Positions 1 through 5,165 of a stretch of 10,541 nucleotides of DNA are shown here, piece by piece; position 1 is the stretch's first letter, and every line of letters begins with the position of its first letter. The notes below the pieces were generated by a model. The model did not search any database. It was not told the origin of the DNA and saw only the letters and a program-made list of their open reading frames with translations. A program made the position numbers and the translations under genes. The DNA comes from Deltaproteobacteria bacterium (GTDB taxonomy: Bacteria > Myxococcota_A > UBA9160 > UBA4427), in contig DRKE01000041.1 in assembly GCA_011051925.1 (NCBI GenBank), forward strand, positions 1 to 10,541. The letters run 5' to 3'.

Positions 1-276
1 CTCCGCCTCGATCCGGCCGAGGTCCGCTCGGCGTTCTGGTTTCCCCTGAAGGCGATGCTCGACGAGACGCGCCGGGTCGACTATTCGACGCCCGAGCGTC
101 CCGGGATCCACTATCCCGGAATCCTCGTCGGCATTCCGGGGCGACACGTCGTCTGGGGCCTGACCTATCGCTTCCTCGGCGATCTGCTCGAGGTCCTGGG
201 TCATCGGATTCCGCGAGGTCCATCCTCGGAATCGGGTTCCCGCCCCCGGCACGCCAGGACCGGCAGGGGTGGATAG
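1..276 (+). CDS. NUDIX hydrolase, CoA pyrophosphatase-like (C-terminal part)
   Basis: Frame 1 is open from the window edge to TGA at 274-276, so only the last 91 residues are visible and the start lies upstream. The visible part fits the end of a NUDIX fold of the CoA pyrophosphatase kind: an acidic segment leading to AFWFPL, then YPGI, then WGLTYRFLGDLLEVLG forming the final strand and helix. Family members hydrolyse the pyrophosphate bond of CoA or acyl-CoA. The NUDIX box carrying the metal-binding Glu residues is outside the window, so catalytic competence cannot be judged. The last 20 or so residues are Ser/Arg/Gly-rich, look disordered, and overlap an opposite-strand mini-ORF. A NUDIX enzyme with another substrate is possible. 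Confidence 0.72.
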   Translation, partial: LRLDPAEVRSAFWFPLKAMLDETRRVDYSTPERPGIHYPGILVGIPGRHVVWGLTYRFLGDLLEVLGHRIPRGPSSESGSRPRHARTGRGG

Positions 277-422
277 CGGACGAAGGCGTCGTCTTCGTCC
301 GCTCGGGCACATCGGAAGAAGACGGCGCCGCGTCGGGTCGTCTGTTCTCGAAGGAATCGGCACCCCATGCAGAGGCCGAGCCCTCGCGTCGGAAGATCGG
401 ATCCATTGCCGTCGCGATCCAT
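201..422 (-). CDS. possible small four-cysteine (zinc-ribbon-like) protein
   Basis: This 73-residue minus-strand ORF shows C18-x2-C21, C38 and C58, a spacing that suits a small zinc-binding knuckle. Between the cysteines are protein-like segments (MGCRFLRE, AVFFRC, FVRYPPLPVLAC). Third codon positions are mostly G/C, as in neighbouring genes. An in-frame TAG lies three codons upstream of ATG 422 and no GTG or TTG start occurs before C18, so 422 is the only usable start. It has no Shine-Dalgarno sequence. The 3' end overlaps the NUDIX gene by 76 bp, and the start is 24 bp from the divergent DUF815 gene. I recognise the Cys/RYPPLPV pattern only as something seen in small uncharacterised proteins, and no function can be given. 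It could still be a chance ORF. Confidence 0.48.
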   Translation of the reverse strand: MDRDGNGSDLPTRGLGLCMGCRFLREQTTRRGAVFFRCARADEDDAFVRYPPLPVLACRGREPDSEDGPRGIR

Positions 423-432
423 CCCGACAGTC

Positions 433-446
433 TACAATCCGCCGAC
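433..446 (+). promoter_or_regulatory. possible -10 element just upstream of the DUF815 start
   Basis: TACAAT at 433-438 resembles a sigma-70 -10 box. It ends 8 nt before ATG 447, and no Shine-Dalgarno sequence precedes that ATG, so the transcript could be leaderless or nearly so. The best -35 candidate, TTGCCG at 406-411, is 21 nt away, which is longer than normal. The evidence is weak. Confidence 0.2.
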
Positions 447-1382
447 ATGTCCGACGCCCTCGATCGACTCCTCCTCCGCCTCGACCCGATCTTCGACCGG
501 GTGGACCGTCTTCTGCGTCAATGGGTGGGCAGCGCGCCGGATGCGGAAACCTTCGAGGCGGCCCACGCGTTTCGTTGGCGGACGGGGCGTGGGGTCGGTC
601 GCCTCGAGCCGATCGAGGCCGTCGCGGAATTCGATCTGGACGATCTGATCGGTGTAGACCGATCGATCGAGGCGCTCGATCGCAACACGCGACAACTCCT
701 CGCCGGCCTGCCTTTCAACGACGTTCTCCTGCATGGGGAACGGGGGACGGGAAAATCCTCGGCGGTCCGCGGACTCCTGTCGCGCTATGCGGATCGGGGA
801 CTCCGCGTGGTCGAGGTCGACCGCAACGATCTGGCCGAGTTGCCACAGCTCCTGGGAAGTCTTCGCGAGGGGACCTCTCGGGTTCCCGATCGCTATTCGT
901 TCCTCGTCTTCTGTGACGATCTCTCCTTCGGTTCGACCGAGCTCGGCTTCCGGGAACTCAAGGCGGCCCTCGAAGGCGGAATCGAAGCCCGGCCACCCCG
1001 CGTCTGCGTCGTTGCCACGAGCAATCGGCGCCATCTCCTGCCGGAGACGATGGAGGAGAATCGCCAGGCGCGGGTCGACGAGGAAGGGCAGCTCCATCTC
1101 GGCGAAGTCCTCGAGGAGAAGCTCGCGCTCTCCGATCGCTTCGGACTGGTCCTCGGCTTCTACGCCTGTAGCCAGCCGGTCTATCTCGAGATCGTGTCCC
1201 ATTGGCTCGGGGAAGCCGGACTCGACGAACTCGACGAACTCGCGCGAGAAGCCGCGCTCCGCTTCGCGCTCGAGCGCGGCGGGCGTTCGGGCCGGATCGC
1301 CCGGCAATTCGCGAACGAATGGATCGGCCGCACACGGCTCGGCGCGGCGGGGCCCGATCGGGGATCGAAGCGGATCAGATGA
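447..1382 (+). CDS. DUF815-family AAA+ ATPase
   Basis: The 311-residue protein is full length for the DUF815 family of P-loop ATP-binding proteins. Residues 1-95 are a helical N-terminal part ending in the family-typical LIGVD and NDVLLHG stretches. The Walker A motif is GERGTGKSS (97-105, Lys103). Walker B is FLVFCDD (152-158). A sensor-1-like ATSN (190-193) is followed by the RRHLLPE segment and the acidic MEEN region. SDRFG (229-233) offers a candidate arginine finger. No signal peptide or membrane segment is seen, so the protein should be cytoplasmic. Family members are predicted ATPases whose partner or substrate is not established. The stop codon overlaps that of the convergent spt gene by 8 bp (TCAGATGA). 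The start is the first ATG of the conserved frame and lacks a clear ribosome binding site. Confidence 0.9.
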   Translation: MSDALDRLLLRLDPIFDRVDRLLRQWVGSAPDAETFEAAHAFRWRTGRGVGRLEPIEAVAEFDLDDLIGVDRSIEALDRNTRQLLAGLPFNDVLLHGERGTGKSSAVRGLLSRYADRGLRVVEVDRNDLAELPQLLGSLREGTSRVPDRYSFLVFCDDLSFGSTELGFRELKAALEGGIEARPPRVCVVATSNRRHLLPETMEENRQARVDEEGQLHLGEVLEEKLALSDRFGLVLGFYACSQPVYLEIVSHWLGEAGLDELDELAREAALRFALERGGRSGRIARQFANEWIGRTRLGAAGPDRGSKRIR

Positions 1383-2556
1383 TCGAGAGTTCGCGGCCGA
1401 CCTTGGCCAGCGCGCCCAGGGCCTGGTCCAGATGTTCCCGCTTGTGGGTCGCCATGTAGGACGTTCGGATCATCGAGTGACCGGCGGGCACGGCGGGCGT
1501 CATCACGGGATTCACGAAGACCCCCTCTTCCTGCAGCCGCATGGCCATCCGGAAGGTCGCATCGTCCTCGCCCACGAGCAGGGAGATGACGGGGGAGGAC
1601 GAGCCGCAGGTCTCGAAGCCGAGGCGGGTGAGCTCCTGGCGTACGTATTCCGTGTTCTCCCAGAGCCGCTTGCGGCGCTCGGGTTCGGCCTCGAGGATGT
1701 CGAGAGCGGCTTCGACCGCGGCGACCGCGCTCGGCGGAATGGCTGCGGTAAAGACCTGCGCGCGGGCGTTGTGCTTGATGTAGTCGACGACTTCGGCGGA
1801 GCCGGCGATGAATCCGCCGACGGTCGCCAGGGATTTCGAGAAGGTTCCCATCACGAGATCGACATCGGCCTCGACCCCGAAATGCTCGGTGACGCCCCGG
1901 CCGTGTTCGCCGAAGACACCCAGGCCATGGGCCTCGTCGACGAAGAGACGCGCCCCGTATTTCTTCTTGTGTGCGACGATCTCGGGGAGCGGCGCGACGT
2001 CCCCCTCCATCGAGAAGACACCATCCACGACGATGAGCTTGCCCTTGTCCGGGCCGATCCGGCCGAGTTTCCTCTCGAGATCGCTGGCGTCGTTGTGTCG
2101 GAATTTCAGTTGCTTCGCGAAGCTGAGACGGACGCCGTCGAGGATCGAAGCGTGGTCCATCGCGTCGAGGAGGGCGATGTCATGTCGGCCCAGGAGACAC
2201 GACAGGACGCCGACGTTCACTCCGTAGCCCGTCGAGAAGACGAGGGCTGCGGGCCGATCCATGAACTCGGCGAGGCGATCCTCGAGATGGACATGGATGT
2301 CGAGGGTGCCGTTCAGGAGCCGGGAACCGGCGCATCCCGTGCCGTATTTCTCCGTTGCGCGGATCGCGGCTTCCTTGACCTTCGGATGGCTGGTCAGCCC
2401 GAGATAGTTGTTCGAGCCCAGCATCACGACCTTCTGGCCGTTCATGGTGACGACCGGATCCTGGGGCGATCCGATCTCGCGGTACATCAGGTAGTGGCCG
2501 GCTTCGCGCGCATCACGCACCCGGGTGAAATCTCGACATTTCTGGAAGACGTCCAC
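1375..2556 (-). CDS. spt: serine palmitoyltransferase-like alpha-oxoamine synthase (PLP-dependent)
   Basis: This 393-residue fold-type I PLP enzyme is of the alpha-oxoamine synthase family. Numbered from GTG 2556, it shows GTGCAGSRLLNG (72-83), FSTGYGVN (107-114), DHASI with the PLP-stacking His135, DGVFSMEGD, DEAHGLG (Asp207, His210) and the Schiff-base Lys241 in GTFSKSLAT. The TFSKS context, the following HNAR and PP segments, and EEGVFVNPV with the YMATH ending match bacterial (Bacteroides-type) serine palmitoyltransferases. KBL, BioF and ALAS normally have GTLGKA or GTLAKA there. The expected reaction is L-serine plus long-chain acyl-CoA to 3-ketosphinganine, the first committed step of sphingolipid synthesis. 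I chose GTG 2556 because AGAGGA lies 6 nt upstream and the resulting length fits. ATG 2577 and ATG 2601 are alternatives with poorer spacing or no ribosome binding site. Substrate assignment within the family is inference. Confidence 0.88.
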   Translation of the reverse strand: MDVFQKCRDFTRVRDAREAGHYLMYREIGSPQDPVVTMNGQKVVMLGSNNYLGLTSHPKVKEAAIRATEKYGTGCAGSRLLNGTLDIHVHLEDRLAEFMDRPAALVFSTGYGVNVGVLSCLLGRHDIALLDAMDHASILDGVRLSFAKQLKFRHNDASDLERKLGRIGPDKGKLIVVDGVFSMEGDVAPLPEIVAHKKKYGARLFVDEAHGLGVFGEHGRGVTEHFGVEADVDLVMGTFSKSLATVGGFIAGSAEVVDYIKHNARAQVFTAAIPPSAVAAVEAALDILEAEPERRKRLWENTEYVRQELTRLGFETCGSSSPVISLLVGEDDATFRMAMRLQEEGVFVNPVMTPAVPAGHSMIRTSYMATHKREHLDQALGALAKVGRELSII

Positions 2557-2561
2557 AATCG

Positions 2562-2589
2562 ATCCTCTTCGACCCATCCTCTTCGACCA
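2562..2589 (-). repeat. 15-bp-period tandem duplication in the spt ribosome-binding region
   Basis: ATCCTCTTCGACC occurs at 2562-2574 and again at 2577-2589 (13 of 13 identical, period 15). Read on the minus strand, each copy carries GAAGAGGAT. The inner copy is correctly spaced as Shine-Dalgarno for GTG 2556. The outer copy abuts ATG 2577. The period is five codons, so the frame is preserved. Confidence 0.75.
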
Positions 2590-2665
2590 GAGTTGGCTCA
2601 TTCGCTGGAACTGGAGGGGGGTGGGGTCATCGCGCTCGATGAAGGGAGCGCAAGACTACCCCACC

Positions 2666-2680
2666 GACAGTTGGACTGTC
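2666..2680. promoter_or_regulatory. perfect 15-bp dyad, possible operator
   Basis: GACAGT-TGG-ACTGTC is a perfect 6-bp inverted repeat with a 3-bp centre. It sits between the divergent spt and mlaA genes, where a dimeric regulator could act on both. It may equally be a hairpin of the structured RNA proposed for the same region. No regulator is encoded next to it. Confidence 0.3.
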
Positions 2681-2701
2681 ATGAGCCTGCCGGTCAGGGG
2701 C

Positions 2702-2726
2702 GAGGGGAAATGGCCCCTCTTCTTTC
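2702..2726 (+). terminator. terminator-like hairpin upstream of mlaA
   Basis: A perfect 6-bp GC-rich stem (2702-2707 with 2714-2719) and a 6-nt loop are followed by TTCTTTC. No plus-strand gene ends just before it, so it would have to terminate a small RNA or act as an attenuator in the mlaA leader. The short stem and interrupted T tract limit confidence. Confidence 0.33.
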
Positions 2727-2924
2727 GGGATGCCGAGGCGGGGCCTGATCCGCTCCGGCAGCCCATCTCCCCGGTCGCTCTCCGGGTCCGGTAGAGTGTC
2801 TGCCGGAAGATGCTCGATGAGCGGACGAATCCGGCTGCCCGACCGAGTTCCGGAACCGGTTTCGATTCCTGCGGGGAAGCGCGAAAGGACCCGAAGAGGA
2901 CCGGATGAACCGGTTGCGGGGGGT

Positions 2925-2953
2925 AGGGCCGGGATGAGCAGGGCCGGGATGAG
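2925..2953 (+). repeat. 15-bp-period tandem duplication over the mlaA start
   Basis: AGGGCCGGGATGAG occurs at 2925-2938 and 2940-2953 (14 of 14 identical, period 15). Each copy carries an AGGG-like ribosome binding site 5 nt before an in-frame ATG (2934 and 2949). The duplication therefore creates two equivalent start signals five codons apart. Confidence 0.8.
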
Positions 2954-3980
2954 GGCGAGGGCCAGCGAGGAGAACGGAACGGGACCGAAGAAGGCGGGAT
3001 TCCGCATCCCCCGACGTCCGTGCCTCTCCCGGGCAGTCGGGAGCCGGGATCGACGGATCGTTGCGTGGGTCGTCCTGTTTCTCGTTCTCGCCTCGGTTGC
3101 GATGGCGCAGGAAGGAGCGACCGAAGAGCCCGATCCGCTCTTCGACGACATCTGGGACGAAGAATACGATGCCGGGCCGACGGGGTATCCCGATCCCCTC
3201 GAGTCGACCAACCGCGGCGTCTTCGCCTTCAATCGACAGATCGACAAGTGGATCCTCGATCCGATCACCAGGGCCTATCGCTATGTCGTTCCGAAACCGG
3301 TCCGCCACGCGTTCTCGCGCTTCTTTCTCAACCTGGGCTCGACCAAGACCCTCGTGAACGACGTCCTGCAGCTCGAGTGGAAGGATGCTTCGGTCACGAC
3401 CGGTCGTTTCCTGGTGAACTCGACCGTCGGTGTCGCCGGTCTCTTCGACGTCGCTGCCAAGATCGGCCTGGCGCCCCACGAATCCGATTTCGGTCAGACC
3501 CTGGCGCTGGCGGGGGTCCCCTCCGGCCCCTATCTCGTGATTCCCGTTCTCGGGCCGGCAAACGTGCGGGACGGGACGGGCACGATCGTCGACGGCTTCT
3601 TCCAGCCGACCTACTACATCATCGGCCCGGCGGATCTACTGGTCGGTCCCACCGAGATCCTCCTCTATAGCGGGAGTTCCGGGCTCAGCACCCGCGACCG
3701 ACACTATCTCGAGCTGAAGGCGCTCGAAGACAGCAGCGTCGACTTCTATGCCGCCCTTCGAAGTGGCTACTACCAGCAGCGGATCGGCGCGATCTGGGGC
3801 CGCCGCCACGGCCATCGGACCGACAGCGAACCCCGATGCGACGATGGCGGGAGCGCGACCGGAGAGGCGAACGACGCCCGTGCGGAAGGGGGCGATGCTG
3901 GTCTCCTCCCGGAACCATCCGCCGCGGCGGAAGACTCCGGGCCCGATGCGTCCGTCCCCCCCGACGACAACCGATCCTGA
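2949..3980 (+). CDS. mlaA: MlaA (VacJ) outer-membrane lipid asymmetry protein
   Basis: From ATG 2949 the product has 343 residues. A basic N-region leads to a hydrophobic core at 37-53 and a likely signal-peptidase I site after AMA53. The VacJ/MlaA domain follows, with DPLESTNR at its start, FNRQID, the NLGSTKTLVNDVLQ segment, TTGRFLVNSTVGVAGLFD, and FGQTLALAGVPSGPYLVIPVLGP. The last 60 or so residues are a low-complexity acidic Ser/Gly/Asp tail. In the family, MlaA sits in the outer membrane and removes mislocalised phospholipid, passing it to periplasmic MlaC. Unlike E. coli MlaA, no lipobox cysteine is visible. The start is uncertain: ATG 2934 has the same ribosome-binding context. ATG 2817 (GGAAG upstream) and 2730 are open but would give an implausibly long N-region. 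Family assignment is secure. Confidence 0.92.
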   Translation: MRARASEENGTGPKKAGFRIPRRPCLSRAVGSRDRRIVAWVVLFLVLASVAMAQEGATEEPDPLFDDIWDEEYDAGPTGYPDPLESTNRGVFAFNRQIDKWILDPITRAYRYVVPKPVRHAFSRFFLNLGSTKTLVNDVLQLEWKDASVTTGRFLVNSTVGVAGLFDVAAKIGLAPHESDFGQTLALAGVPSGPYLVIPVLGPANVRDGTGTIVDGFFQPTYYIIGPADLLVGPTEILLYSGSSGLSTRDRHYLELKALEDSSVDFYAALRSGYYQQRIGAIWGRRHGHRTDSEPRCDDGGSATGEANDARAEGGDAGLLPEPSAAAEDSGPDASVPPDDNRS

Positions 3981-4015
3981 TCCTTCCTCAGGGACGACTC
4001 CGGATCCCCGGAAGC

Positions 4016-4040
4016 CGTCGGCGAGCACGAGATGCCGACG
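4016..4040. terminator. possible hairpin between convergent mlaA and mlaC
   Basis: CGTCGGC (4016-4022) pairs perfectly with GCCGACG (4034-4040) around an 11-nt loop, in the 77-bp gap between the two convergent stop codons. No T tract follows on either strand, so intrinsic termination is doubtful. Confidence 0.3.
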
Positions 4041-4057
4041 AGGGATCGGGAGCGGGA

Positions 4058-4804
4058 CTATCCGTCCGCCTCTCCCTTGCGCTTCAGGTCCTTGATCTTC
4101 GTCTCGACCGAGGCCAGCAGATGCTCGAAGCCGTCGCGTTTGAGCGCCGAGGAATATTCGGAACGTCGCAGGGCGAGCTCGCTGACCGTTCCGTCGAGGA
4201 AGACGTCGATCACCTTCCACTTTCCGTCCCGGTCGATCAGGCGGTAGTTGAGTTGGACGTTCTTGTCGTTGGGCACGAGGATCTCCGTCATGACCATGCG
4301 CGTGTTGCGGGGCGCCTCTTCGATGCTCTTCGTCACGAATTTCTCGCCCGTATAGCCCGTGAATCGGCCCGCGTAGTTCGCCGTCGTAAAACGGGTGAAG
4401 GCCTCGATCCAGCGTTTCTTGTCCTCGTCCGACAGCTTTCGCCAATGTCGCCCGACGGCCTTGCTCGCCATGAAATCGAGATCGAAGGTCTCCTTCATGA
4501 GTGGCGTCAGCTTGTCGATCCGCCCCTGGATTCCGAGTTCCTTCGCATGCTTCATGATGTCGATCAGGCCTGCGTGGAAGGTCTCGATCGTGTTCGCGGG
4601 AGAATCCGTCCGAGTCGCCTCGCCGGCGTCGCTCGGGTCCGCTCCGGCGGGGCTTCCACCGCTTCCCTTGGCGACGGCGGCCCTGTCGGCGGCGGGTTCG
4701 GCCGCGGCCGAGCGCAGGGCGATCGTGCCCTGGAGGACGAGGAGCGCGGCGAGTGCGATGGGCAGCGCGTTTCCGAGACGGGGCCTCAGCATGGTTGGCA
4801 TCAT
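4058..4804 (-). CDS. mlaC: MlaC (Ttg2D) periplasmic phospholipid carrier
   Basis: The 248-residue product has an N-terminal signal peptide: basic start, hydrophobic 13-30, cleavage near SAAA35. An Ala/Gly/Asp/Ser-rich linker of about 35 residues precedes the MlaC/Ttg2D domain. That domain shows the usual order: an early helix, a DLDFMASKAVGRHW-type segment, LSDEDKKRWIEAF, a YAGRF-containing helix, the strand region NVQLNYRL, then GKWKVIDVFLDGTVS and a C-terminal helix. Family members shuttle phospholipid across the periplasm between the MlaA complex and the inner-membrane MlaFEDB transporter. I chose ATG 4804 because AAGGA lies 8 nt upstream on the minus strand and the signal peptide begins properly there. 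The same frame is open to ATG 4945. mlaC converges on mlaA, and no mlaB, D, E or F is in the window. Confidence 0.9.
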   Translation of the reverse strand: MMPTMLRPRLGNALPIALAALLVLQGTIALRSAAAEPAADRAAVAKGSGGSPAGADPSDAGEATRTDSPANTIETFHAGLIDIMKHAKELGIQGRIDKLTPLMKETFDLDFMASKAVGRHWRKLSDEDKKRWIEAFTRFTTANYAGRFTGYTGEKFVTKSIEEAPRNTRMVMTEILVPNDKNVQLNYRLIDRDGKWKVIDVFLDGTVSELALRRSEYSSALKRDGFEHLLASVETKIKDLKRKGEADG

Positions 4805-5165
4805 CCGTTCAGTCCTTGGCGGAGTCGGTTCCGCGGTTGCTGGTCCATTCCGGTCAATGCGAGCCGGAGAAGAATCGTCATCGGCGGGGGCGGAGGGGAT
4901 GAAGGAAGCGTCTCGGTGCGTTTCGCGGGCGAGTCTAGCCCTCACCCTACCTGCGGGCTAGCGGAGCCGCCGTCATCCATGAGCCGCAGGGCGTGCCCGG
5001 ATTTCTCTCGCCACGTCGATCTGTGCCACAGTCGATTCCGGCCGATTCCCCCTCGGTCTCCCCGCGAGTCTCGTGGAGCTGCGGGGTGGCTTGATCTGTC
5101 AGTACCCGATTCGTCTGCGAGGGTTCCGGTTTTCTCGGGGGGATGGGGGCAGGAAGAGGCACACC
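4805..5165. other. 361-bp divergent intergenic region (mlaC / DMT permease)
   Basis: No convincing gene is seen here. The minus-strand mlaC frame continues open to 4945 without coding resemblance. An ATG at 5073 is in frame with the permease but would add a non-hydrophobic, basic extension. CTAGCCC (4935-4941) pairs with GGGCTAG (4955-4961), a perfect 7-bp stem with a 13-nt loop. CTGTGCCACAG (5021-5031) is a small dyad. The promoters of both genes should lie here, but no clear -35/-10 pair is visible. Confidence 0.6.

Larger units (their letters stand above)
2620..2726 (+). ncRNA. candidate structured RNA or leader in the spt/mlaA divergent region
   Basis: Several perfect stems are packed in order on the plus strand. 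GGTGGGGT (2620-2627) pairs with ACCCCACC (2658-2665) and encloses GCGCTC (2632-2637) pairing with GAGCGC (2646-2651). Immediately after comes GACAGT-TGG-ACTGTC (2666-2680), then a weak CCTG/CAGG pair (2686-2698). Last is GAGGGG-AAATGG-CCCCTC (2702-2719) followed by TTCTTTC. The T-rich side favours plus-strand transcription. It could be the 5' leader of mlaA with an attenuator, or a free-standing small RNA. High GC makes chance stems common, and I match it to no known RNA family. An overlapping 51-codon ORF (2639-2794) is a competing explanation. Confidence 0.3.

Noticed and set aside
1219..1245. Short tandem CTCGACGAA repeat inside the DUF815 gene
   Set aside because: It encodes an LDELDEL helix; no sign of a separate repeat element.
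432..1307. 291-residue minus-strand open frame opposite DUF815
   Set aside because: It is a mirror of the DUF815 codons; the plus frame has Walker A, Walker B and sensor motifs.
733..2748. 671-residue plus-strand open frame
   Set aside because: It runs over the DUF815 gene in another frame and antisense to spt; its composition is low-complexity Arg/Ser/Pro in the first part and it has no motifs.
2639..2794. 51-codon plus-strand ORF (ATG 2639) in the spt/mlaA gap
   Set aside because: It has no ribosome binding site at a useful distance and no recognised family, and it coincides with the stems. It is kept as a competing explanation for the structured region.
2730..2948. Upstream mlaA starts at 2730 and 2817
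   Set aside because: They would put about 80-110 residues of Arg/Pro/Gly-rich sequence before the signal peptide core. The 2817 start does have a GGAAG upstream, so it is not fully excluded.
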